This document shows positions 11,007-24,340 of a stretch of 64,000 bases of DNA, one piece after another (positions within the stretch are counted from its first letter, which is position 1; every line of letters begins with the position of its first letter). Position numbers and translations under genes: made by a program. Origin of the DNA: JAAZVM01 sp041694155 (GTDB taxonomy: Bacteria; Patescibacteriota; Gracilibacteria; BD1-5; UBA6164); NCBI GenBank assembly GCA_041694155.1, contig JASMTS010000012.1, positions 124,001-188,000 on the forward strand, read 5' to 3'. Under the pieces are notes generated by a model. It was not told where the DNA came from. It made no database searches and saw nothing but the letters and a program-made list of their open reading frames with translations.

Positions 11007-14000
11007 ATGAGATATACAAAGATTCAAAAATTTTTATCAAGTTTTTTGATTTTTATGATGCTATGAAGCATTACATTCAGAATACCTTTTTTACAATTTT
11101 CTTTGTATGCTGACTCTAGTGAGTTTTATGACCTAGTCTCTATTATTGTTGACGATGAAACTTACTCTCAAGCAAAATCAGAAATAGATAGATATTCAAG
11201 AGATATTTCTTGAGTTTTGGATAACACAAGAGTTGTTATAATGCCTATACCAGAAGATGCTACTCCTTATGAAATATCTTCTATGAATGAATCTTTGTAT
11301 TTTGATTGATATAAAGAATTTTCAAATGTTTGATTTGAGTCAAAGCTTGTATGAACAGTTTTAGTATGAGATATACCACTAGCTTATGCAGAAAAGGACT
11401 CACAAACTTCAAAAACTATTCTTCCTTATACTGATTTTGAATCTAAATCATATATATATGATCAATCAAAATGATTATATGTAAGCAACCCAAAAAATGT
11501 AGATTGAATAAAGCCAGAAGTATGGCATTGAGTTATATCTCCTAATACTTGAGATAAATCTTGAGACATTCAAGCTATAAAAGATTATTTTGATAAGAAT
11601 AATGATTTTTATAATTGAGAATGATATTATTCTAATAATAAAACTACTACTAATGGTAAGCAGTCTAAAACATTAGACTGAGACTATGAACCATATGTTT
11701 TTTATTTTGATTCTTTTAGAGAATCTGCATGATTAAATTATTCTTCATATATATGATATAAGTGATACCTAGAAAACAAAGAAGATATATCATATAAAAG
11801 GTTTACAAAAGAATTAGCTCAAAAATTAAAATCAGAAATTTTATGAAACACCAACTCACAAATTAGTGACCTGGCTAAAAAAGTAGATCCTAGCTTATCA
11901 GATGATTTTTTGGAGTGAGTTGATGATTCATTAGATAATGTACCAGATATACAATCAAGATATATAATAAATAATTCAGTAAAAAGTTTTGTAGAAATAT
12001 TTTCAAAATGAAGTATAGGTGAGCTTAGAAAAAATGTTTATAATGCATGAAGGTATAACTATGGACAAGATGTTAATGTTGATTTTGCTCCTTATTTGAT
12101 AACTGTATTGGATGTATTAAATGATGAAATAATAAAAGATTTTAGTGACGATTTAGAAGAAAAAATAGATGAGTTGGTTATGAATTGACTTTCAAGAGAT
12201 ATAGCTATACCTACTACTTATTATTATGAAGATTGAGATGAAAAAAACACATATGAAAATTACTTATTTTGACAAAAAGCAAAAAACATAGAAGAGGCAA
12301 AACAATGTAGTATTTATAGATGAAGCTTAGATAATTGATGAAATTTAGTAGAAGCAAATAGATGAATAAATGTTAATAATATACAAGAAGACCAATCTAT
12401 ATTAGATTGAGCACCTAATAAAGCAGCTTGTTACTCTAGAGTGCAAAGTTGAAATTCTATGAGATGAATAAATTGAATGAATTCACCATTCAATCTAGAT
12501 CAAAATGCATCTAGTAATTGAGAATTAAAACTAGCAAACTCTAATTATAAATCTGCAATAGTTCCATTATTTGATATAGGTGGTTCAAAAGCTATAAGTG
12601 ATGAATCAAAAACTAACAATCCATTCTTTTGTATTGATAATAATTATTTGTTATCAGATAGACATGAATATTGATCTAGTTATTTTTGAGATGATACTGA
12701 GTGGAGCAACACTTATAGATTACCAACTCATTCATGAGATACTATAAATTACTGACAAGCTATTTGATGGAGTTGTAATACAAACAATACATCTAGAACA
12801 TATGTATTTAATGAAACTTTTGATCAAAATTATATAAACCTTAGTCCTTGAGTTTGTGAGGTTAATAGAATATATTTAGATTGAGATTTGGTTAAATCAA
12901 CAAATTATACACAACAAACTTATTCTAATGACTATAATTATGAAACTCAAGAATTAGACCAAGACACTTGAGATTATGTTACTGTTAGTAATAGTTTTTC
13001 TGCAAATACTTATGAATGTGATTGATATTATATAAGTGACCCTAATTGAGATTTAGCTGATAATTCATTGAGTCAATGGGAATATAATTATTATAATTAC
13101 AAGTCTATTCCTTCTTATATAATGCATAAGTCTCCTGAGGCATGAGACTTAACTACTCAATTGGATGATATGGTTTCACCTTCTTTACCTGTTGATAAAG
13201 ATAGGTATGTTGATTTTATAGCTGCCAACTGATCTTATCAAAAGATAAAATATCCTTATCTTTATAGATTAGATATAGAGGATAAATCTGATTTGACTTT
13301 AGAAGAAGTTTCAGATTCACTTGATAAAATTCTTGATGATAAATCAGAGGAAATAAATAAAATAATACAAGAATCAAAACCTACTTGATCTAATGCGACT
13401 TCTTCTTGAAATAATACATCATGAAATATTAATGATTTTTTCTCTAGTTTATGAGAAGTTTTTGAATGAAGTGTTGATAATCCTTGACAGTTTACGTCAT
13501 GATTGACTGATAGTGGACAATTTATTGATAATTCTGAAATATATGAATTACTTAAAACTTGAGATTATCCAAATGCAGACTTTGACTTAAAAGAATACTT
13601 AAAATCAAAATGAACTACTACTATAGAATTTGATTGAGAATCAAAAGTTCTTAGTTATTATGATGTATTAGTCTTTGCTATTTATTGGAATAACTTAAAT
13701 TCTGTTTCTGCTAAATATTGATTTGTGTTTGAAAATTATCTTTCAGACCAAACTATGGATGATAAGGAATATCTTTTACCAAAAAATAAGCAACAATATG
13801 AAATTGCTTATCTATGAGCTCCAGGTTCTGTAACAGATATGTATATATGATTGGATCCTGAGTCTAAGTGAGAAAATCCATATTCTGATATTGTTTGACA
13901 AAATCAAGATTTATCAGCTAAATTATTGTGACTTAATGTTTCTACTGATAACTCTCATGATGATTGAGTATTTAAATGTGCTCCACCTGAATGAGTTCCT

Positions 14001-17000
14001 ATTTGGGAGTGGATCCCAGCTGTTATGTGTCGGTTGTGAGATATGATGCCACCAACTATAAAAATAGCTGACTGAGCTTGTTGACCTAGCCTTCTTACAA
14101 ATGAAGAAAAAGAAGAGTTAAATGAGTGTAATTGAGATGTAAATAAAAATGGTGTAAATGACTGTATAGAAAACAAGCTATGAAGTTGATTTTTATCTCT
14201 TGATTCTACAAGTGAAAAATATTATTATAATAAAAATATTCCCTTAAAAGCATCTATTGAAGACTCTGAATGAAATGTCTTGAGCTATTTATGATCTACT
14301 GATATAGATTTTGAGCTTGTTAGAGTTGAGGCTTCGTCAAACCCAGAAGAGTCTATTGAATCTTCTTGAAAAGAAGTTATTTTTGATATAAATGATTCAA
14401 CAAAATCAGATTATTCATTATTAGATTGATACTTGGATTTTAACCCTATGACAATCAAATCTAGTGCTTGAATATCTAATCACATGATGACTTCAAAAAA
14501 TAAAGATTTAGACATATATTTAAAAGCTAGAATAGATGTTTATGATAGTGATTGAAATATTAATGTATCAAAAGAGTCAGAAGAATTAAAAATAATGGTA
14601 AGGTGAGATAGGCTTTTTAATTCTAGTTATAAATTTGAAAATTCTGATTCTTGATTAGATATCAATTCATGATCTAGTTATGTAAAAGCAAGTGATAATA
14701 CTAATGTTTACTTATTTGATTGAAAATTAAACTCTGTTGATTCAATTTCAAATTTGCTAAATAATAGCTCTATATCAGATGAAAAACTAGCCATAAAATT
14801 AGAAAACTTTAATAGATCTTGAGATTCTATATCTATAAATTACCCTCTAAATATATTATTAGAAAAAGATTGAGAAATAATTGAGGAGTTAGAAATAAGC
14901 TCATGAGACTTAACTACATACAAATGATTGTTTTCTCTAGAAAAAACATGAGAGTATGATATTACAATAATTGATTCTAATTGAGCATCTTCAAATAGAA
15001 CGATAAATGTTACTCCTTGAATTCCTGAAAGTATTGATTTGGAGCTTTCAACCACTATAATGGAAACATGAGGCAATATTTCAACTAACTTTATCACAAT
15101 ATTGGATAAATATGATAATCCAGTATCATGAGAATTTTATGATTTAAAATTTGCAATAGATTGAGATTGAGTTGTTTTCAATGACAATAATGATGATGAG
15201 TTTTTGACTACTACATATGAATGATATAAAATATTTAGATTAAAGTCTAGTGAAGAAATATGAGAAAATTTTATAAATGTATCACTTATTGATGCTGAAG
15301 GTAATTTTTTATTTACTGAATCATGAAAAATTACTACTTTAGAACAAGTTAATATAAATACAAAAAGTTTGACTTGAGATTTTAATGTATGATGAGAACA
15401 AAACAGATTACAAATTGAACTTAGAGATAAATGATGAAACCTTATAAGGAATTTTGACTCTAGAGTTTATCTTATGGTTGATCCTATGTATTTAGATATA
15501 GAAAAACCATATTTTGATATAAAATCTTGAGTATGACTTACTAACTTTAAAACAAAAACAATAGCATGACAAGAAATACCTATTGAAATACAAGTAGAAG
15601 GGCTATCTTCTATATATAGTGATAGTATAACTATACTACCAGATGATCCTATAAAAATGGATTTAGTTGTTTCTAATACAAGAATGGAAGCAAAGCCAGA
15701 TAGTGTATCTAACTTGTCTGTAGAATTAAAAGATAAATATAATAATCTAGTTTTTACTGATTCTAGTACAAATACTTCATTGGAGATATTGCCTGAATAT
15801 TCTCATGTTTTAACAAGTAGCTCAAATGAAGAAAAAGTAAATGAATGAAAGGCTAGTTATAAGATTTATTGAACAATTAACCCAGGTGTTTGATACTTTA
15901 AAGTTATCACTGATCCTTCTTTAGAAACTAATAGTTTTACTATAAAGGATGAATCTTGAGAAATAACAGTTAATTGAGTTTGAGAAAATTCATGAAAAAT
16001 AGAAACTTTTTATGTTTGGAATAAGCAAAAAATTGACTCAAAATATTATAACTCTATTTATACTACACTACTAGGTTCTAATTATTGAGATATAGAAACA
16101 AAAGATTACTTAGCATGATCAGTAGTGTTTAATAAAAATAGTAAAGCTTTAGCTGCTACATCAATTATAAATAATCCTTTTTCTTATAATGATAGTTTTG
16201 GTTTTTTGAATAATTGATGATTTATAAGAAAATATTCTCCATCTGATTTATCTCAAGATATAAGTACAAATGTTTGATTTGATAATTGAAACTTATATAC
16301 AAGTATTTTTAATAATTCTTTAAATACTTATATATGACAAGTTCAGTATAACTTATGAAATGACTTTGATGTATTTGTATGTGATTCAATTGATAACTGT
16401 TGATCAAATGATAAGACTAGTATCTCTTGAATATCATCAAATCAAAATTATGAATTTTATACTTCAAATTGATGATTATTTCTACAAAATAATTTATGAA
16501 AAACTCTTTTAGAAGTCTGAGAAGATGGAAAAATTATTAGAACATGATCTTTATATTTTGAAATAGGAGAATCTAATAATAATTGACTAGTTGTAGATAT
16601 AAAAACCTGAGATACTAAGATTGGTAGTTTGTTTTATGATTTTGAGTGAGCAGATATATCACTTTCTAGAGATGAATTGTCATTTAATAATAAAAAATCA
16701 AGTGCATCTAATTCTATAATGTTATTTTTAAATTCTTCTCTTTATTGAAGTTATAAAAATTGAAAAGATGATTCTTATGAAATAAATATTTATTATAATG
16801 ACCCTTTTGCTTCTGATAATGTTTTGAATACATTCTCAAAATGAAATAATTATTTTTATGAAAATTTTGAAAATAAATGAGGATTAGGTTGGTATGAATG
16901 AAATAAAACTTTGCTTTCATTTTCTGCTTGAGACTCTGTATGAGAATCTTTAAAAAATTACGCTAGTTTTTCTACAATTAACATATGAGACCCTGTAATA

Positions 17001-20000
17001 AGTCTTAAAAAAATAAGAAAAACTTTTAATGATTCCTCTCAGGAAAAACAATTTGATTCTACTATATGAAAAACCATAATTACGGATGATAAAGTTGAAG
17101 AGTTTAAGGTTTTTGATTATAATAACGACCAAAGAGATGATATACTTCTTATAAAATATGATTGATATTTTCAACTTTTGGAGAATATTGATACTGATTC
17201 TAATTATTTAGATAAATGAAATTTGGCTAATGTTATAGATGTAAAATCTACTGACCTTGTTTATACATGAGATTTTACATGAGACGGTTTCGATGATATA
17301 TTTTTTGTTTGAAATGATTGATTACCTTATATGTTGAATAACATAAACAAGGATTTCTCTAGATTATCACTTGTTAATAAATTTGGTTTGGACTGAAAAA
17401 TAATAAGAGCAGAGGTTTTTGATATGGATAATGACTGAATAGATGATATTGTTACACTAGATGATGCTTGAGAAATCAATATATTTTATTGATCTTGACC
17501 AATAGCTAATCCAAATTTTACAAAATTAAATTTAAGTGATGATTATTGAATAGAGCTAAGTTCGGAAGCTAGAAATGATAAATGATATGTATATTTTGAT
17601 TGACTTTATCAAGTAGATACTTCATGAGATAATAGTGAATTAATAGCTCAAAACGAAGAATATTTGGAGCAATTATCACAAGAAATAAATAGTTCTTCAG
17701 AGACTAGTAATCAATCTAAAATTAACTATGATCTTGTTAATAGCATATTGTATGAACAAATACCTTATAGCAATAATCAAGATACTAATTCTATAGATGT
17801 TGAGGATTTATGAAGTATGCCAAATGAGATAGAAAGCTTATCATTTATAAGGTCAGAATATTCTTGATCGGCATGAGTTGAAGTATCAAAGGTTTATTCA
17901 GATAGAAATTGATGATTTTTAAAAGCAGGTGATATAGTTGATGTTGAAATCACTATAAGGAATAATTCATTTGATGTATTAGATGATATTATTTATATAG
18001 AAGATGTTTTAAGTTATTTTGAGCTAGATTTGGAATCAATAGAACAATCAAAAGATGCATCAATAAAATCCCCAAGTGTATATGACTTTATGGTTGATGA
18101 ATTCAGCTTGGCTAGTAATGAAGAAATTACTATAAATTATTCTGTTAAAACAAGATCTATAAGTTATTGATATATTGATGTATGATTGTTTGAAAAATGA
18201 GAGTGAGGAGATGACTTATATGGTGATGTGTTATTAAAAAATAATGAAGAAAATTGTTGAGAAGAGTTGGAGATATTTAGATCTACATCAGCTAGATCTT
18301 ATCAAAAATGATTAAAACAACCAGTTTGTGATGATCCAGTTCCAGAAGAATTGTCTAGAAATGATTTAGACGAAGATTGAAATTGAGTTCCTGATTATAT
18401 AGATGAGCTTACATGAAGTAAAGAAGCTTTGGAGGAATATTCAGAGGAACAATTATGAGATTTATATAAAGATAGTGATTGAGATTGATTGCCTGATGAA
18501 GATGATTTATTTAATTGATGATGAAATATCTCTGTAGATTTATGATCACTTGGTGAAGATATTGATTCATGACTTGATGGTGTACAAAATATTATTAATT
18601 GAATGAGTTGTTGATTTAATAATTGAGCATGTTTTGCAAGTCCTCTTAATTGGGCTCCTTTGGCACCTGGTTGAGATCCAACGGCTATGTGAATGCCAGT
18701 ATGAGATTGATTGATGGTATGAGAAGGTTTGCCTATATTTTCTGCTATAACTTGGACTCCTATATATGTTCCAGCCTGTGTTCCAGTTCCTACTGTATGG
18801 CCAGCATCATCATCTGCAATATGGTCTGCTTGTTCTGCCTGACCTGCATGAATGGATTGAGCATGAGGTATGCTTTGAACTTATTCTCCTACAAATACTT
18901 TTAGACTTTTTGTTACTCCAACTCTAACATGATGAGTATGAGTTGCAGCTTGTTTTTGAGCTCCTCCTGCAGTTGCTTGATATTCAAATATGCCTTGAGT
19001 TTCTCCTTTATTTCCAGGGGGTAATTGTATAGTTGTAGCTAAACCACTTTTATGATGTAGTAATGATTGATCAGATGGTAATCCAGAGTCACTATGACAA
19101 GCTACTTATTGATGAAGTTTTTGATTCATAAATGGTAATTGTCCTGGTCCACAATGAGAAAGTCTTTGAATAGATAGTGATTATGTTGATAATTATTATG
19201 ATCATCAAGTAAATTGAACAAATCATGATTGACTTGAATCTGCTAATGAAGCTATATCAGATCATTCCACTGGAGGGACATGACCACTTGTGTCTATATG
19301 AGGTACAGGAGAAAAATTATCTATTGATATAGATCCTAATGATTGATCTGTCGATTTTTGAGATGTTACTGAATTAGTTCAAAAAAGAATTGAGGCATTT
19401 CCATGATTTTTGATGAATTGGGTTACTAGACAAATAGAAGAAATAGTTAATAAATTAACTGATTTTCCTACTATATTTGTTATATTACCTGACTTTTCTT
19501 GAATTTATGATGTTGATTTAACATGGCAACAAAATTTTGATAATTGGTATGAAAATTCATGAAATAAATCTAAAGTAAATGACATGAATACAGTTTCATG
19601 AGATAATAATATTTCTGGTAATATTAATCCAGATGATATAGATAATGAAAAGTTAAAAGAATCTATAGAAAGTATTAATGAAGCTACCAATGATTTAAAT
19701 AGTCAATTTAATAAAGTAGATTCATGAATTAAGCAAGCTTATGAGTTTATATGATCATTGCCTCTTGTAAATATTGAACAAGCTCCTGTAGAAATACAAG
19801 TTCCTTGGATATCTGTTAGTGAAATAGATAAAACAATATTAACTCGGGAAAAAACGATTGAATCTCGGAAAGCTGAATTACAAAATTTTCAAAATTCATG
19901 GTCTTATTGAGCTACTTGTGAAGAATGAGATCAAGAATGTTTGGATAAAAATGCAGCTTATGAAAAAATAGTAGTAGATGCTAATGCTCTTATTTCTTCT

Positions 20001-23000
20001 CTAGAAGCAAATATTTCTGCAATAAAAGAATACAAAGAAATACCTGAAAAAATTAATGAATTAATAACTAAAAAAGAAGAATATTTAGAGCAAATTTTAT
20101 GTAATATAGAATCAATATCAGAGATTTTAGGATGACGGATTGGTAAAAATTGAGAAAGATTTAAGGCTTGGGTAGAATTATATGTACTCATAAAAGCAAT
20201 ATTAAAATCATGGCAACTTTTGATAGATGTATTTATAGATTATGAACAAGAGTGTCAAGAATGTAAAAATGAAAGACAAGATCTTCAAGATTTTATGTTC
20301 CAACTTATAGATATGGTTGTTCCAGATATACCTATAATAAAGTTTCCTAAATGGCCAGATATTATAATAGACTTACATAATATAAGGGCTTGAATGGATG
20401 TTTTATTACCAGAGTTCAATATTGTTACTAAACCAATACTTTTACCTGATTTACCAAATTTATATTTACCAGAATCTCCTAGTATTAATATAAATCTTCC
20501 TAGTTTGCCTGTTATTCCAACTTTTGAAATACCAGAACTACCAGATTTACCAACTCTACCAGTTGTAGAATTACCTAATTTACCACCTCCACCTACATTA
20601 CCAAAAATGTTTGCACAATTGGAGGCTATACTAGACATACTAAAGCTTATAACAAAAGCTATGTGTATATTGAAATCATCTCCTTTTCATCCAGAATGGA
20701 GAGCATGAGATCAAATTGCATTTTTAACAGAAAGAAATTGATATCTTCCTACTGACTTTTTAAATGTATCTATGCCTCAATTTGGTTTTCCTTTTATAGA
20801 TGCAATAAAAGTTACTACATATGTTAATTTAGAATTTGAGACTGACTTTATAGTTGAGTTAGCAAGACAAGTTGCTATGCCTATCAATAGTTTTACTTCT
20901 GATTTTACTAATTTGTTTAATATTAGTACAAATGACTTAGACTTCAGAGGTTATACACCTAGTCAAATAGATGTAAATATTTGAGAAGATGGTAATCTTG
21001 ATAACTCTATTTCAAGTAACAGTCAAAAATCAAACAGTATATCAAAATTAGTTTCATATATACTTACCAAAAATATAGTTTTAGGTAGTAAATATATAGA
21101 TGAAAACAAAGATGTTACTATTTCTAATTCTGAATTTAAAAAGTTGGTAGCAAAAAACTTATCAGATGAAGGTTTTGTTTCTGATCCAAGATTCGATAGT
21201 CTTAGAAAATTATGGGATGATGTTAATAATTATTCTTATTCTTGAGAAAATAAATTAATAGATGATTTACAACAAAACAATATTGATAAGTTTCAAACTC
21301 TAAAAGATATAGTAAATACTGAGATAATAAAGACAAAATCACTAAAAAATGACTTTAATGACTTGATGAATAAGAAAGTTATAAAAACTTCATTAAGTGA
21401 TGAAACAAATATACAAAGGTATAAAAGTATGATGAAACCATATAATGAGGAGTTTTTCAAAAATACTAAAAACCTAGTTTCATATGATGTTTCTAAAGAT
21501 ACAAATAAACAAGATATAATAGAATCTTGAGAAAAACTTATTGATGGTGTTAATTGAGCATTATCTCAATACACTTCTGATAATGGTAAAAAAGATTTAT
21601 ATGCTGCAAACACTCAAAATAATACAAACTATACATGAAGTAATTATTCTAATAGTGCAGAAAATTCTTGCTCATGATGATGAGACTCAGAGTATCAATA
21701 TAATTATGAGTGAATATATATATTAGAAGATGATAAGTCATATAGGTTATTTGACTACTTATGAGAAGTAATATGAAATGAAGAATTAGTTATAACTGAT
21801 AATGACAAAGATTCAGATGAAGATTTATTTTATTTATCTAATAATACTTTATATCTAAAGCAAAATCTTGATATAATAGATGAACAAGATAATTCTAAAT
21901 CTAATCCATTAATAGTAGATTTTTCAGATAATAAATTTTTAAACTGAGATACATTTTATCCATCTGTCAATAATTTAAATGAAAGAAGTGTTTCATCTTG
22001 AATAATAAATTTTTGATTTACATGAATTAGTTGAATTTATAATTACAGATTTAGTTTTTATAATCTTGTTGATAAGTTCTTAAATGAAGATAATTCATCT
22101 TATACTCCAATATTTAAGAAAAAATCTATAGTAGATTGATTTGCTTGATTATGAGATATAAATTTTGTTAAGGAAAATGATAACTACATAGAAAGAAAAA
22201 ATATTGTATTTATAAATAATTTATGAGATTTAAGATGAGTTAAGCTTGAAACAAGTGAGCTTAAAAACATAAATAATGATATAGTTTGATGAAAAGTTGT
22301 GGTTTTATCTAACTGAACAAAGCTTTATTCATGAGACTCTACTACTGTTATAAAATATCTTGATAATAACAATAATGAAAAAAATATAGTTCTACCTAAA
22401 AATAGACATATAGAAGTAAAATCTTCTATGAAAGTTTTTTCTATAACATGAAATGCTTATGTTAAAACATGAAATACTATTACATTAGATTCAACTGATA
22501 TATTAAAATATAAATGACTACCTTTATTTGAATGAAGCAAGTTGTTTTATGATTGAAATGATTATGAGGTAAGAGATAATACCTATGTTGATTTAGAATA
22601 TTATGACTGATCAAGCTTACCTATTGGATTTTCTAACATATCTGATTGGACTTACCTAGACATGTGAAGTCTTTCAGAAAATTACATGATGTCTATTAGT
22701 AGAGAAAATGATTATTATTATTGAGTTATTAATTGATTTAAAGAATGAGTTTTATGAACTAGTTCTAAACAAATACTTTTATCACCACAAGTTCGTGCTG
22801 ACAAGAGTATGCCAGAAGTATTATTCAATTCAATAAGATTACCTGTTTACCAAAATATGGATATAAACTTAACAAATAATATATATGAAGACACCTGATT
22901 AAGTGAAGTTTATATAGATTTTGATTTAGATGTAGATAGTTCTTGAGATTGAAATCCTAGAAATGATAAAGATAATGTTTGAAATGATAAAATACAAATT

Positions 23001-23861
23001 ACTAGAGATCAAGATTACAATATTATAGTTAAGTTTTGAAAATTTGATGAACTATATGATAAGGAGATATGAGTTATAGCTATAGATCAAAATTGAAATG
23101 AAGCCTTTAAAAAAATTGATTTTGAAGTATATAGCCCTAAACCAAGTATAGAAAATATTGAAGATAGAAATGTTTTATGAAGAATAAATGAAGATCTAGA
23201 CGAAGAACCTGTTTCTTTATATAGGTATAGATGATGAATAATTTCAAAACTTTCTTGAGATAGTAACTGAAATGTAGTTTATACTAATGATTGAGAATAT
23301 GATTTTTGATTATTAGATGATAGTAGTTGATATGTTAATATCCAAAATGATGGTAACTTGGTAGCTCAAATAGATGAAAAAACATGACTTATAGATATAA
23401 AAGATTCTAGTTACAGTATTGATGTTTTAAAATCAAATGATGATTTAAATGATACTGTTTATCCGAAAATACTACTTTCAAAGGATTCTAAAGAATTATT
23501 TTATCAAACTATAAAAGTTAGTTCATGAGATGAGGTCAATATAGTTAGTGATTTTGATTGACTAGAAGAAAATTGAATTTATGTTCAGTTTTTAGATAAA
23601 GTTAACTATAACTTTAATCTTATACCTATGGATGCAAGTTATAATCCTTGAGATATGATTGTGTATAGATTAAACGATCAATCTAATAAACCTCTATTTA
23701 CAATTTTTAAAGATTGAAGAATTAATACATTAAATGATAATTATAGTATCAATTATGATAATTATGATAATTATGTAGTGTTAAAATTAATAGATAATAA
23801 TTTTGATAGAGAGGTTGCAAGTGTTCTTTATAAAGTAGATAGTGACTTTATAATAAAATAA
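11007..23861 (+). CDS. Giant secreted modular surface protein (4284 aa)
   Basis: One unbroken 4285-codon frame with hundreds of UGA glycines. Signal peptide at 1-35 (LYA end). Visible parts: an N-terminal domain (about 40-210) with alternating strands and a VGDIPLAYAE motif, loosely like caspase/C25-peptidase folds; Ig or Big-1-like repeats (about 1330-1640); FG-GAP/VCBS-like repeats with TGDFTGDGFDDI and FDMDNDGIDDI (about 2025-2170) and a lone one near 3597; a DUF11-like beta domain (about 2310-2380); calcium-type DLDEDGNGVPD and DSDGDGLPD repeats (about 2450-2510); a hydrophobic Gly/Pro/Ala-rich segment (2532-2709); coiled coil (about 2930-3050); a Pro-rich run (3140-3200); and C-terminal beta repeats. 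No C-terminal anchor is evident. Adhesin or attack protein is an inference; the exact function is unknown. Confidence 0.9.
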
Positions 23862-23895
23862 AAAAGAAAGCATTTAAAATGCTTTCTTTTTATTT
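23861..23895. terminator. Bidirectional terminator after the giant gene
   Basis: AAAGAAAGCATTT / AAATGCTTTCTTT stem with T-run. It holds the stop codon (23890-23892) of the convergent minus-strand gene. Confidence 0.88.
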
Positions 23896-24240
23896 TGTAT
23901 AATATATAGATAATACTTTTGCTCTATAATACATATTTTGTAATAGATTATATTTTTTTCTATCGTTTATGTTTAGGTAAGATTTTTCTTTGTATTTTAA
24001 TATTGCTTTTTCTAAGCTATCTTCTAGTTTGTTTAATTCCTCAACTTTATTGTAATATTTAATTCATAAAAAATATTGATCGACTTTATAGCTTAATTCT
24101 TTACCATAGTCATCTTCGACTTTTGAATTAGTTATTGCTATTTGTTTTTTTATTTTATTTTGTGTGTTGTCAGCAAATGTATTTGGAACTAATAAAAAAC
24201 TAAGAATCAATACAGACAGTGATATTATTATTTTTTTCAT
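23890..24240 (-). CDS. Small secreted helical protein, unknown
   Basis: 116 aa with a clear signal peptide (1-23, VPNTFA end) followed by about 90 mostly charged, helix-prone residues (Lys, Glu, Tyr rich). One UGA glycine at residue 59. Probably exported. No family recognised. It lies between the giant gene and a larger secreted protein on the same strand, with a terminator on each side, so it is likely its own transcription unit. Confidence 0.7.
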
Positions 24241-24311
24241 GTTTATATAGTTACTTTTTAAACATGAAGCATAATACATTAATTATTCTAAATGTCAATA
24301 AATATATAAAT

Positions 24312-24340
24312 AAAAAGAAAGACTTTTGTCTTTCTTTTTA
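24312..24340 (-). terminator. Terminator of the 749-aa secreted protein gene
   Basis: AAAAAGAAAGAC / GTCTTTCTTTTT stem with a TTTT loop, directly after the stop on the minus strand. Confidence 0.8.

Noticed and set aside
18650..18904. An 84-aa frame with many cysteines and serines
   Set aside because: Shadow of the hydrophobic Gly/Pro/Ala-rich segment; the giant frame is open across it in UGA=Gly code.
20285..20638. A 117-aa minus-strand Gly/Ser-rich frame
   Set aside because: Antisense shadow of the Pro-Leu repeat part of the giant protein.
11007..23861. A row of short separate genes or decayed pseudogenes
   Set aside because: All in-frame pieces share one frame interrupted only by TGA, which is Gly here; no TAA/TAG was found in the parts read.
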